From an uncultured Coriobacteriaceae bacterium (lineage in GTDB: Bacteria; Actinomycetota; Coriobacteriia; Coriobacteriales; Atopobiaceae): 64,000 bases of DNA. Positions 8,021 through 15,200 of this stretch are shown piece after piece. The position numbers and the translations under genes are program-made. Location of the stretch: positions 62,001 to 126,000 of the forward strand of contig CACYTH010000001.1 in the NCBI GenBank assembly GCA_902777325.1, written 5' to 3'. Under the pieces are notes generated by a model. It was not told the origin of the DNA. It made no database searches and saw only the letters and a program-made list of their open reading frames with translations. Positions within the stretch are counted from its first letter, which is position 1. Every line of letters starts with the position of its first letter.

Positions 8021-9642
8021 CGAGCCTGCACCAGCATCTCGCGCGCATGGGCAAGCGAGGTCTCGCTGGTGTCGCCGGAGAGCATGCGGGCGATCTCCGC
8101 CACGCGTCGCTCGCCATCGATGGGAACGAGCGTGGTCTCCGGGACGTCGCCGGCGGACTTCTGCACGAGGTAGTGCGTCTGCCCCATGACGGCCACCTGG
8201 GCCAGGTGCGTGACCACGATCACCTGGTGGGTCTTTGCCAGACGCGCCAGCACCTGCGCCAACGCCACGGCCGTGGCACCACCGACACCGGCATCCACCT
8301 CGTCGAAGACGAGGGTCTCGGTGCCGTCGGCCTCGCCGAGCACCACCTTGCAGGCAAGCATCACGCGGCTCGTCTCGCCTCCTGACGCTATGCGGCGCAG
8401 CGGCCGTGCCGTGAGGCCTGCCGCCGGGCGGTAGAGCAGCTCGATGCGGCTCGGGCCGGACGTGGCCCACTGCTTGCGCGCGAGGCGCTCCATCTGCACG
8501 GAGAGGGACGCGGTGCCCATCTCCAGCTGGGCCATGACCTCGCTGACCGCGCGGGACAGTAGCGGCGCCGCCTCGCTGCGGGCGGCGTCCAGGGCGTCGG
8601 CCGCCACGGCCAGGCGCGCCTCGGCAGCCTCGACGGCCTTGCGCGCCTTGCGCTCCCGCTCACCCCCGTCGCGGGCCGCCTCGACCAGCTCGGCCGCGGA
8701 TGCACGGCGCGCGAGCACGTCGGACATGGAGGGACCGTAGGTGCGCATGAGGCCCCTGAAGGCGGCCATGCGCGTCTGCATGCGGTCAAGCTCCTCGGGG
8801 TCGAGCTCCACCGAGTCGCGATAGCGCCTAAGGTCGGCCGCCACGTCCTCGATGTCGATGAGCGAGCTCTCGAGGCGCTCTGCATAGTCGTCCAGGGCAG
8901 GGTCGAAGGACGAGGCGTCGCGTAGCCAGCTGATGGCGTCGCTCAGCACGTCTGCCGCTCCCCCGTCGTCGGAGACCCCCTCGTAGGCACCGGCCACCGA
9001 GCGCATGATCGCCTCGGCATGCTCGGCGCGCGGGAGTGCGGCCTCGAGCTCGTCGTACTCCTCCTGGCTGGGCCCGACCTCATCGATGCGGCGCAGGACG
9101 AAGGAGGCCTCGTCCAGGCGCTCGTCCGCCGCGCGGCTCATCTCCACGATGCGCTCGAGCTCCTTGGCTGCCGAGCGGGCCTCCGCGAGCGCGGCGACAT
9201 AGGCGTCGCGGGCCGGTGCGATACGGTCGGACGCCCAAGCGTCGAGCAACGCGACGTGGGCCGCCGGGTCGAGCAGGCGCTGGTGCTCGTGCTGGCCGCA
9301 GAGGTCGATGGTGGAGCCGATGGTCTCGGAGAGCTCGCGCACCGACGCCATGTGACCGTCTATCTGCACCCGGCCGCGACCGGCCGCCTCGACGCGGCGG
9401 CGCACCACGTTGCCGTCGGGGTCTCCCCCGCGCAGGTACACCCGCGCCTCGACCTCCAGGGCGTCGGCCCCCTCGCGGACGGCGGAGGCGTCAGCGCGCT
9501 CCCCCACCAGCAGCTTTATGGCGCTGAGCAGGGCCGTCTTGCCCGTGCCCGTCTCGCCGGTGAGCACCGTCAGGCCCGATGAGGGCACAAGCGACGCCTC
9601 GCGGATGAGGGCAACGTTGTGTACGCAGAGCTCGTCGATCAT
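8017..9642 (-). CDS. recN: DNA repair protein RecN
   Basis: RecN is an SMC-like ATPase for double-strand-break repair. The 541 aa protein shows Walker A GETGTGKTALL near residues 30-40, central coiled-coil regions, the ABC signature IASGGETSRVM and Walker B TLVFDEVDAGVGG in the C-terminal half. It lies 9 bases downstream of nadK, the common recN-nadK-tlyA-xseB association, which is likely one operon read from nusB/asp23. It converges with the LUD gene. Confidence 0.96.
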   Translation of the reverse strand: MIDELCVHNVALIREASLVPSSGLTVLTGETGTGKTALLSAIKLLVGERADASAVREGADALEVEARVYLRGGDPDGNVVRRRVEAAGRGRVQIDGHMASVRELSETIGSTIDLCGQHEHQRLLDPAAHVALLDAWASDRIAPARDAYVAALAEARSAAKELERIVEMSRAADERLDEASFVLRRIDEVGPSQEEYDELEAALPRAEHAEAIMRSVAGAYEGVSDDGGAADVLSDAISWLRDASSFDPALDDYAERLESSLIDIEDVAADLRRYRDSVELDPEELDRMQTRMAAFRGLMRTYGPSMSDVLARRASAAELVEAARDGGERERKARKAVEAAEARLAVAADALDAARSEAAPLLSRAVSEVMAQLEMGTASLSVQMERLARKQWATSGPSRIELLYRPAAGLTARPLRRIASGGETSRVMLACKVVLGEADGTETLVFDEVDAGVGGATAVALAQVLARLAKTHQVIVVTHLAQVAVMGQTHYLVQKSAGDVPETTLVPIDGERRVAEIARMLSGDTSETSLAHAREMLVQAR

Positions 9643-9651
9643 GGCAGCCGC

Positions 9652-10503
9652 CTAGCGCTTGGCGCGTCCATAGAAGACGCGGGAGACCGACTCGTAGAAG
9701 CTGCGGGCGCTGCGGTCGAGCAGGATGATGTCGCCTGCCCCACGCCTCACCCTGGCACGCATGCCCCTCAGCCCCTCCCCCATCGGCTGACCGTCGACAA
9801 AGAAGAGCCTGTCGGCGTTTCGCTCGGGGTTGATGCGCAGCTCGACCACGTCGGAGGGCGAGGTGAGGAAGGCGCGCGCCGAGATGGTGTGGCACGCCAC
9901 CGGCACGCAGACCATGCCCGCAAACTCGGGCGTCACGATGGGCCCGCCCGCCGAGAGCGCATAGCCGGTCGAGCCGGTTGCCGTGGAGACGACAAAGCCG
10001 TCGCCACGCAGACGGTCGATGTGGTGCCCGGAGACGGACACGTCGAAGACGATCATGTCGCCACGCACGCCATGGGTGAGCGAGAGGTCGTTCAGGGCAA
10101 AGCCGTGCTCGGTGACCACCGTGCCGTCGGGACGTTCGAACTCGACCTCGACGTCCAAGGTCATGCGATGCGAGACGTGGAGGTCGCCCGCGAGGGCGTC
10201 GGACACCGTCTGGATGAGGTCGTCCGGACCGCCGCAGGTGAGAAAGCCCAGGTGCCCATAGGAGAGGCCGAGCATGGGAATCTCGGAGTAGCCCACGATG
10301 TGCGCGGCTCGCAGGAGCGTGCCGTCGCCGCCGAGGGACACCACCAGGCCGACGCCCGTGGTATCGACGATCTTGTCGGGATAGAGCTTCTTGTCGTGGG
10401 CCCACTGGACCTCGACGCCCTCGTTCTCCAGCCAGTCGGACAGGCGCTGGGCCCCCTCGACGGCATGCGGGCGCGAGTAGTTGGGCACGAGCAGGACCTT
10501 CAT
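9652..10503 (-). CDS. nadK: NAD kinase
   Basis: NAD kinase phosphorylates NAD to NADP. The 283 aa protein has the diagnostic GGDGT near residue 58 (SLGGDGTLLRAAH), the LGHLGFLT-like segment YGHLGFLTCGG and the nucleotide-binding GSTGYALSAGGP. Its context is tlyA upstream (about 70-base gap) and recN downstream (9 bases). Confidence 0.96.
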   Translation of the reverse strand: MKVLLVPNYSRPHAVEGAQRLSDWLENEGVEVQWAHDKKLYPDKIVDTTGVGLVVSLGGDGTLLRAAHIVGYSEIPMLGLSYGHLGFLTCGGPDDLIQTVSDALAGDLHVSHRMTLDVEVEFERPDGTVVTEHGFALNDLSLTHGVRGDMIVFDVSVSGHHIDRLRGDGFVVSTATGSTGYALSAGGPIVTPEFAGMVCVPVACHTISARAFLTSPSDVVELRINPERNADRLFFVDGQPMGEGLRGMRARVRRGAGDIILLDRSARSFYESVSRVFYGRAKR

Positions 10504-10574
10504 CTAACCACTCCGAAAAATCGAACGTACGTATGCATCCAAGCAAGTGTAGCACACGGCCGGCGGCTGCCGCC

Positions 10575-11312
10575 CTAGGGCAGGCGACCGACCAGCAGGT
10601 ATTCCACGTTGCCCTTGTGACCGGTTATGGGGCTCTGGCATGAGCCCCCAAGCGTGAACCCCGCAGCCTTCATAGCGCTGGCCACGCGCTCGAGGGCGGC
10701 CTGGCGCACCGCCTCGTCGCGAACGATCCCGCCGGCACCCACCTGCTCGCGCGGCGCCTCGAACTGCGGCTTCACCAGCGTGAGGAAGGTGCCGCCCGGG
10801 CCGAGAAGCGCCACGACGGCGGGAAGGATCGTGGTGACGGAGGTGAAGGAGACGTCGCAGACGGCCAGCTGGAAGGCCCCCGCTATGCCAGGGAGTGCAG
10901 GCACGTCCACGATGTTGGTCCGCTCCATCAGGCGCACGCGCCCGTCCTGCCTGAGCGACCAGTCGAACTGGGCGCGTCCCACGTCGACGGCAAGCACGCT
11001 TGCCGCCCCATGCTTGAGCAGGCAGTCGGTAAAGCCGCCCGTGGAGCAGCCAACGTCCACGCAGGCAAGGCCGGTTGGGTCCACGCCCAGCTCCGCGAGG
11101 CCGCGCTCGAGCTTGAGGCCCCCGCGGCTCGCATAGGGCACGTGCCCCCTTACATGCAACTCGACCCCTGGCAGCACTTGCTCGCCCGGAGACGAGAAGC
11201 GCCGGTCAGAGGTCGAGACATCACCAGCTAGTATGGCGCGCATCGCGTCGTCTGCACTCGAGAAGAACCCGCGGGCAACCAGCTCCGCGTCAAGTCGCAC
11301 CCGACGCGGCAA
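10575..11312 (-). CDS. tlyA: TlyA family rRNA 2'-O-methyltransferase
   Basis: TlyA proteins methylate rRNA on the 2'-hydroxyl (capreomycin sensitivity in mycobacteria) and are often misnamed hemolysins. The 245 aa protein has an N-terminal S4 RNA-binding domain (RVRLDAELVARGFFSS) and a FtsJ-like methyltransferase domain with SAM motif DVGCSTGGFTDCLL and the conserved VKPQFEAPREQVG near the C-terminus. It starts 2 bases after the xseB stop, so it is probably translationally coupled. Confidence 0.93.
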   Translation of the reverse strand: MPRRVRLDAELVARGFFSSADDAMRAILAGDVSTSDRRFSSPGEQVLPGVELHVRGHVPYASRGGLKLERGLAELGVDPTGLACVDVGCSTGGFTDCLLKHGAASVLAVDVGRAQFDWSLRQDGRVRLMERTNIVDVPALPGIAGAFQLAVCDVSFTSVTTILPAVVALLGPGGTFLTLVKPQFEAPREQVGAGGIVRDEAVRQAALERVASAMKAAGFTLGGSCQSPITGHKGNVEYLLVGRLP

Positions 11313-11314
11313 GG

Positions 11315-11566
11315 TTAGGCGTCCTTCTGGGCGTCCGCGGCAGCGGGCTCGGGAGCATCCTTGAGACGCTCGAGCTCGGCGGGCGAGAAGTCCGTAGCGT
11401 CGACCAGATCGACCGCTTTCGACCCAAGCGCGATGGCCTCGTCAAAGAGGTCAAGGGAGCGCTCGAGCGAGGTGTCCTTGCCACGCACCTGGTCGATGAT
11501 CTCGTCCAGGCGCTCGGTGATCTGGTCGAAGCTCTTGTATGCGGAGACGTCGGGCTTGCGGGCCAT
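11315..11566 (-). CDS. xseB: Exodeoxyribonuclease VII small subunit
   Basis: XseB is the small subunit of exonuclease VII, which degrades single-stranded DNA. The 83 aa protein has the family's helical core: FDQITERLDEIIDQVR, then SLERSLDLFDEAIALG. The large subunit xseA is not in this window, although the two genes are often adjacent. It sits 3 bases from nusB and 2 bases from tlyA in the same operon. Confidence 0.92.
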   Translation of the reverse strand: MARKPDVSAYKSFDQITERLDEIIDQVRGKDTSLERSLDLFDEAIALGSKAVDLVDATDFSPAELERLKDAPEPAAADAQKDA

Positions 11567-11569
11567 GGG

Positions 11570-12124
11570 TTACTCCCTCACCCAGTCAGGGAGGTCTTCG
11601 AGAGCCTCCTGCTCGCTCACGACGGGCTCGGCCTCCGTGGCGTCCTCGGAGTCGTCCTCGGGCTCGAGGGCGGCCATCTGCTCGAGGGCAAGGGCGACGA
11701 CGTCCTCCCCCGCCTCCATGCGACGGGCGACCTTGCCCAGCACGCCGTTGACGAAGCGGGAGGACTCGTCGGTGCCATAGGCCTTGGCCAGCTCGACGCA
11801 CTCGTCGATGGCGACTGCCGTGTCGACCTCGTCCTGCTCGAGCATCTCGAAGAGCGCCAGGCGCAGAAGGTTGCGGTCGACCGCCGGCATGCGCGAGACG
11901 CTCCAGTTCTCGGAGGTGACCGCAATCACAGCGTCAAGCTCGTGGAGCATGGCGTCGGCACCGAGTGCAATCTCGGTGGCGTAGTCGTCCAGCGGGCCCT
12001 CGTCGAGCGCATAGGAGTCTTCAAGCACATCATTGACCGTGCGCCCACAGGCTTCCGCCTGAAAGAGCAGCTGGAGCGCCTGACTACGAGCCAGCGTGCG
12101 CCCACCAAACCTTGTTCCTGCCAC
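11570..12124 (-). CDS. nusB: Transcription antitermination factor NusB
   Basis: NusB works with NusE/S10 on boxA sites in rRNA operon antitermination. The 184 aa protein begins with the typical TLARSQALQLLFQAEA helix and carries WSVSRMPAVDRNLLRLALFEM and ECVELAKAYGTDESSRFVNGVLG, both strongly NusB-like. The C-terminal 30-40 residues are an acidic extension, somewhat longer than usual. It lies 2 bases after the Asp23 gene and 3 bases before xseB. Confidence 0.94.
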   Translation of the reverse strand: MAGTRFGGRTLARSQALQLLFQAEACGRTVNDVLEDSYALDEGPLDDYATEIALGADAMLHELDAVIAVTSENWSVSRMPAVDRNLLRLALFEMLEQDEVDTAVAIDECVELAKAYGTDESSRFVNGVLGKVARRMEAGEDVVALALEQMAALEPEDDSEDATEAEPVVSEQEALEDLPDWVRE

Positions 12125-12126
12125 AC

Positions 12127-12489
12127 TTACTCCTTGGGAAAGACCAGACTGTCGATGCAGACATCGACAGAACCCACCTCGACGCCCACCTGAGACGCAA
12201 TGGCGACGGCGATGGCCTCGCGCACCGTGGCAGCAAGCTTGGTGAAGGGATAGCCGTAGAAGACCGCGAGGTGCACGCCCACGCGGAGGGCGCCGTCCTC
12301 GACGGAGGCGTCGACGGTGCTGTCGGGCGCCATGGAGCGGCTGGTGAAGACGCGCACGAGCGAGGAGGCGATGTCGTTGCCACCCACACGGGCAACGCCC
12401 TCGACGCCCTCGGCGGCGCGGGCCACGATTGCCTTCACAACGTCCTTGGAGACGTTGATGCCAGAGATGTTGAGCTCATTGTCAGCCAT
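12127..12489 (-). CDS. Asp23/Gls24 family protein, copy 1
   Basis: This 120 aa Asp23/Gls24 (DUF322) protein shows NISGINVSKDVVKAIVARAAEGVEGVARVGG at its start, given here in part only, and a C-terminal VSVDVCIDSLVF strand. Members are alkaline-shock or envelope-stress proteins in Gram-positives. Placement upstream of nusB is usual in Firmicutes and Coriobacteriia. A second member is at 29490-29837. Its exact role in this organism is not known. Confidence 0.9.
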   Translation of the reverse strand: MADNELNISGINVSKDVVKAIVARAAEGVEGVARVGGNDIASSLVRVFTSRSMAPDSTVDASVEDGALRVGVHLAVFYGYPFTKLAATVREAIAVAIASQVGVEVGSVDVCIDSLVFPKE

Positions 12490-12536
12490 GATGAGATCCT
12501 TTCGGAGCGTGGCGGCGGGAGATGGAATGAGCCTGA

Positions 12537-13100
12537 CTAGACGCGACCGACGAACTTGCCGTCGCGCGTGTCGATCTTGATGCGCTCGCCCACGTTGAGG
12601 TACATCGGGACCTGAACGACGGCGCCGGTCTCGATGGTGGCCGGCTTGTTGCCGCCCTGGACGGTGTCACCCTTGAAGCCAGGCTCGGTCTCGGTGATCT
12701 CGACCTCGATGAACATGGGCGGCTGGACGGCGTACAGCACGTTGTTAGCGTAGTTGAGCAGACAGACGTCGTTCTCCTTGAGCCACTTGGCGTTGTCGCC
12801 CACGAGGTCGTCGCCCACGGGGATCTGGTCGTAGGTCTCCATGTCCATGAACCAGTAGCTGTCGCCGTCGTTGTAGAGGTACTGCATCTCGCGGGTGCGC
12901 ATGTCGACGCTCTCGAACTTGGCGGACTGCTGGAAGTTCTCCTCGTTGACGCGGCCCGTGCGGATGTTGCGGTACTTGGTGCGCACGTAGGTGTTGCCCT
13001 TGCCCGGCTTGACGTGCTGAGCCTCGAGCACGACACAGTCCTGACCCTTGATGTTGACGCCGAGACCTGCGCGCAGGTCGTTCATGCCAAGAGTTGCCAT
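12537..13100 (-). CDS. efp: Elongation factor P
   Basis: EF-P relieves ribosome stalling at polyproline stretches. The 187 aa protein has the KOW-like N-terminal domain and two OB domains. The loop that enters the peptidyl-transferase centre reads HVKPGKGNTYVR, with Lys34 at the modified position. No efp-modifying gene (epmA/epmB, ymfI-like) is visible nearby. The ATG at 13100 follows AGAAGGGA. A good promoter lies at 13156-13185. It heads the efp, asp23, nusB, xseB, tlyA, nadK, recN run. Confidence 0.96.
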   Translation of the reverse strand: MATLGMNDLRAGLGVNIKGQDCVVLEAQHVKPGKGNTYVRTKYRNIRTGRVNEENFQQSAKFESVDMRTREMQYLYNDGDSYWFMDMETYDQIPVGDDLVGDNAKWLKENDVCLLNYANNVLYAVQPPMFIEVEITETEPGFKGDTVQGGNKPATIETGAVVQVPMYLNVGERIKIDTRDGKFVGRV

Positions 13101-13117
13101 GAGTGATCCCTTCTGTA

Positions 13118-13133
13118 TGTCGGATGCCCGACA
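13118..13133 (-). promoter_or_regulatory. Hairpin in the efp leader
   Basis: A 6-bp perfect stem (TGTCGG/CCGACA) with a 4-base loop sits about 18 bases upstream of the efp start, between the promoter and the ribosome-binding site. It is too short and T-poor to be a terminator. Its function is unknown. Confidence 0.25.
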
Positions 13134-13155
13134 GCGAATATCCATACGGGTAAAA

Positions 13156-13185
13156 AGTATAGCGCAGCATTGTGACAGTTGTCGA
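13156..13185 (-). promoter_or_regulatory. Promoter of the efp operon
   Basis: On the minus strand, TCGACA (13180-13185) and TATACT (13156-13161) are separated by 18 bases. Each hexamer matches the sigma-70 consensus at 5 of 6 positions. The leader to efp would be about 50 bases. It lies just downstream of the rplT terminator. Confidence 0.55.
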
Positions 13186-13205
13186 TTTTGGCTGCGCACT
13201 CCATA

Positions 13206-13245
13206 GAACAAGAGGCTCCGGGAGCGCCTGCGCCCTCCCGGAGCC
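13206..13245 (-). terminator. Terminator after rplT
   Basis: GGCTCCGGGAG and CTCCCGGAGCC form an 11-bp stem with a 10-base loop, followed on the minus strand by TCTTGTTC. It closes the infC-rpmI-rplT operon, just before the efp promoter. Confidence 0.75.
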
Positions 13246-13277
13246 TTCGACGTACCTATGTGATGAGGCAATGAGCC

Positions 13278-13640
13278 TTACTCGGCAGCCAAGGCCTTCT
13301 TGGCGACGGCGGCGAGGTCGGCGAAGGCAGCCTCGTCCTCGTAGGCGATCTGAGCGAGGACCTTGCGGTCGAGCTCGACGCCGGCGAGCTTCAGGCCGTG
13401 CATGAACTTGCTGTAAGAGAGGTCGTTCATGCGGGCGGCCGCGTTGATGCGCTGGATCCACAGGGCGCGGATGTCACGCTTCTTGTTGCGACGATCGCGG
13501 TACTGGTACTGCAGGGAGTGCTGAGCCTGCTCCTTCATGCCACGGAAGGTGCGCGAACGCACGCCGTAGTAACCCTTGGTACGCTCGACGAGGGTCTGAC
13601 GCTTCTTGCGACCCGCCACTGCGCGCTTGACACGTGCCAT
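13278..13640 (-). CDS. rplT: 50S ribosomal protein L20
   Basis: L20 is an early-assembly 23S rRNA-binding protein. The 120 aa sequence has the basic N-terminus with [14 protein letters not shown] and [16 protein letters not shown], both hallmarks of L20. It is last in the infC-rpmI-rplT operon. In Firmicutes, L20 represses this operon by binding its leader; the structured leader at 14453-14651 may serve the same purpose here. Confidence 0.98.
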   Translation of the reverse strand: MARVKRAVAGRKKRQTLVERTKGYYGVRSRTFRGMKEQAQHSLQYQYRDRRNKKRDIRALWIQRINAAARMNDLSYSKFMHGLKLAGVELDRKVLAQIAYEDEAAFADLAAVAKKALAAE

Positions 13641-13683
13641 ATCTGATCAACTCCTTAACTGTGCAAACTAGGTAGCGGATGCG

Positions 13684-13878
13684 CTACTGACCCATGCGCT
13701 GGCTGACGGTATGGGCGTCGCCCTTGGTGAGCTCGGTCTCCTTGCGGAAGCCGCGGATGCGCTTGGGCGACTTCTTGGTGAGGATGTGGCTCTTAAAGGC
13801 CTTGGCGCGCATGATCTTGCCGGTGCCGGTGCGACGGAAGCGCTTGGCCGACCCCTTGTGCGTCTTCATCTTGGGCAT
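13684..13878 (-). CDS. rpmI: 50S ribosomal protein L35
   Basis: This is a 64 aa basic ribosomal protein with [15 protein letters not shown] at the start and [12 protein letters not shown] in the middle, both diagnostic. The start is the internal ATG at 13878, 13 bases after the infC stop, with a GGAGAAG-type ribosome-binding site in that gap. Confidence 0.97.
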   Translation of the reverse strand: MPKMKTHKGSAKRFRRTGTGKIMRAKAFKSHILTKKSPKRIRGFRKETELTKGDAHTVSQRMGQ

Positions 13879-13891
13879 GCTACTTCTCCTT

Positions 13892-14452
13892 CTACTCGGC
13901 GTCGCCCGTGTCCTTCTTGTCGAAGGCACCCTTGATTGGGGCGACGAGCATGTGCATGTTACGACCCTCCATCTTGGGCTGCTGCTCGACGGTGGCGTAG
14001 GGCTTGAGGTCCTCCGCCAGGCGCTCCAGCACGTTGAGACCCTGCTCCGGGTGGGCCATCTCGCGGCCGCGGAACATGATGGTGACCTTGACGCGAGCGC
14101 CCTTCTTGAGGAAGCGCAGCACGTGGTTCTTCTTGGTCTCGTAGTCACCCACGTCGATCTTGGGACGGAACTTCATCTCTTTGACCTCGACGCGCACCTG
14201 CTTCTTGCGTGCGGCCTTGGCCTTGCGGTCCTGCTCGAACTTGTACTTGCCATAATCCATGACCCTGCAGACGGGAGGCTCCGCGTTGGGAGCGATCTCC
14301 ACGAGGTCAAGGTTCTGCTCGCGGGCGATGCGCAGCGCGTCAGGCACGCCGAACAGACCCAGCTGCGAGCCGTCGACCCCGATCAGGCGACACATGCGTG
14401 CCGTGATCTGGTCGTTGATGCGAGGACCCTCGTTCCTGGCTATCTCTTCCAC
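13892..14452 (-). CDS. infC: Translation initiation factor IF-3
   Basis: IF-3 monitors initiator tRNA and start codon choice and keeps subunits apart. [15 protein letters not shown] opens the N-domain, the lysine-rich linker follows ([10 protein letters not shown]), and the C-domain has [15 protein letters not shown] and [16 protein letters not shown]. There is no ATG at the family start. GTG at 14452 (186 aa, after GAAGGGAAG) and ATA at 14443 (183 aa, after AGGTGG) both fit; I report GTG. Rare infC start codons (AUU in E. coli) serve IF-3 autoregulation, so ATA is a real possibility. Confidence 0.93.
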   Translation of the reverse strand: MEEIARNEGPRINDQITARMCRLIGVDGSQLGLFGVPDALRIAREQNLDLVEIAPNAEPPVCRVMDYGKYKFEQDRKAKAARKKQVRVEVKEMKFRPKIDVGDYETKKNHVLRFLKKGARVKVTIMFRGREMAHPEQGLNVLERLAEDLKPYATVEQQPKMEGRNMHMLVAPIKGAFDKKDTGDAE

Positions 14453-14651
14453 CTTCCCTTCTTGCGCGGCGTGGCCGCTTGTTTTGTGCGGCAAGCCGCA
14501 TGAAAAAACTCCTGGTGCCATGACAGCATCCAGGAGACACGTAGCGCGTGGAGCGCGAAGAGATACGTTGTCTGACCAGACAGCTGCCGGTTGGCGCCGC
14601 AAGGTGGGGGCACGCGTTCTGCCCCGCTTTGGGTGTGGCTTGAGCCACAAC
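14453..14651 (-). promoter_or_regulatory. Structured leader of infC-rpmI-rplT
   Basis: About 200 bases of 5' leader lie between the predicted start site near 14651 and infC. In order they hold a hairpin with TGTGGCT/AGCCACA arms (14634-14651), an intrinsic terminator followed by six T (14503-14536), and a hairpin TGCGGC/GCCGCA (14488-14501) after the T-tract. A terminator between promoter and first gene is the layout of the attenuated L20 leaders of Firmicutes. Sequence homology to those leaders cannot be tested by eye. Confidence 0.55.
14503..14536 (-). terminator. Attenuator-like terminator in the infC leader
   Basis: A 7-bp perfect stem CTCCTGG/CCAGGAG with a 14-base loop is followed on the minus strand by TTTTTT. 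It lies about 50 bases upstream of infC and downstream of the predicted promoter, so read-through must be regulated. Confidence 0.7.
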
Positions 14652-14657
14652 AGGAGT

Positions 14658-14686
14658 ATCTTACTCGCTCGCACCCAGTTGCGCAA
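14658..14686 (-). promoter_or_regulatory. Promoter of the infC operon
   Basis: TTGCGC (14681-14686) and TAAGAT (14658-14663) on the minus strand have an ideal 17-base spacing. Confidence 0.55.
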
Positions 14687-14724
14687 GTGTGCAGAATAAC
14701 GCCACATTCGCGCCGAGTGCTTGC

Positions 14725-14801
14725 AAAAGCACGGTGACGCATGGGCGGACAGAATGCCGCTCGATGTGGCACAGATCTGTCCGCAGCTGCGTCACCGTGC
14801 T
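14725..14801 (-). terminator. Long imperfect hairpin with T-tract
   Basis: Arms of 26 bases (14729-14754 and 14776-14801) pair at about 23 positions: 14 bp of AGCACGGTGACGCA, a 4-base internal mismatch zone, then CGGACAGA. A nested 4-bp TGCC/GGCA stem closes the loop. On the minus strand TTTT follows. It lies between tRNA-Leu and the infC promoter and most likely ends the tRNA transcript, although it is much longer than a usual terminator. Confidence 0.5.
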
Positions 14802-14841
14802 CAACGGGTACGCAACCGCGGACAAGACAGTCTCTCCTCAA

Positions 14842-14912
14842 GCAACAGCCCCGAACGGGCCACCCGTCCGGGGCTGTCAGACTCTCTCACATGGTGCCCG
14901 GAGCGAGACTCG
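14842..14912 (-). repeat. Direct repeat copy 1 (tRNA-Leu 3' end plus flank)
   Basis: These 71 bases repeat 15008-15078 with one mismatch (14873 G against 15039 A). They contain the last 18 bases of the tRNA-Leu gene, its CCA and 50 bases of downstream flank, including a CAGCCCCG/CGGGGCTG hairpin. The copy is cut off from any tRNA body and so is a tRNA-end remnant. Confidence 0.85.
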
Positions 14913-14961
14913 CCGCGCCGCCCTGCGGGCGACGCTCCCAGGCTTCGCCTTCGGCTCAGCC

Positions 14962-14986
14962 CTTGACAGCCCACAGGGCTGTCAAG
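14962..14986. repeat. Perfect 11-bp inverted repeat between the tRNA-end repeats
   Basis: CTTGACAGCCC and GGGCTGTCAAG are separated by ACA. The element sits in the 95 bases between the two 71-bp direct repeats. No T-tract follows on either strand. Confidence 0.6.
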
Positions 14987-15007
14987 CCCTCACGAGTTCG
15001 AGTCTAT

Positions 15008-15078
15008 GCAACAGCCCCGAACGGGCCACCCGTCCGGGACTGTCAGACTCTCTCACATGGTGCCCGGAGCGAGACTCG
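15008..15078 (-). repeat. Direct repeat copy 2 (overlaps tRNA-Leu 3' end)
   Basis: This is the intact partner of 14842-14912, 166 bases away, running from 50 bases downstream of tRNA-Leu into its T-arm. The single mismatch converts a C-G pair of the flank hairpin to a U-G wobble in the transcript, so folding is kept. Confidence 0.85.
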
Positions 15079-15142
15079 AACTCGCACACCTTTCGGTAGA
15101 GGTTTTTGAGACCACCGCGTCTGCCAATTCCGCCATCCGGGC
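15058..15142 (-). tRNA. tRNA-Leu (anticodon CAA)
   Basis: The 82-base body is followed by an encoded CCA. The acceptor stem GCCCGGA pairs with TCCGGGC, the D-arm is GCGGAATTGGCAGACGC, the anticodon loop is CTCAAAA (CAA reads UUG), the long class II variable arm is TACCGAAAGGTG, and the T-arm is GCGAGTTCGAGTCTCGC. One anticodon-stem pair (28-42) is a U-U mismatch. The promoter is at 15161-15188. No other tRNA is adjacent. Confidence 0.93.
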
Positions 15143-15160
15143 TTGGTGCGAACGTGCAAG

Positions 15161-15188
15161 ACTATACCACGGAATCGCCCGTCCGCAA
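15161..15188 (-). promoter_or_regulatory. Promoter of tRNA-Leu
   Basis: TTGCGG (15183-15188) and TATAGT (15161-15166) on the minus strand, with 16-base spacing, lie 19 bases before the mature tRNA 5' end. Confidence 0.6.
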
Positions 15189-15200
15189 AAGACGACTCGC

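Noticed and set aside
11315-11566. Toxin-antitoxin small gene
   Set aside because: The 83 aa protein fits XseB by its helices and its place between nusB and tlyA; no partner toxin is present.
14870-15060. Second tRNA gene next to tRNA-Leu
   Set aside because: Copy 1 of the repeat has only the 3' end of a tRNA; D-arm and anticodon arm are absent.
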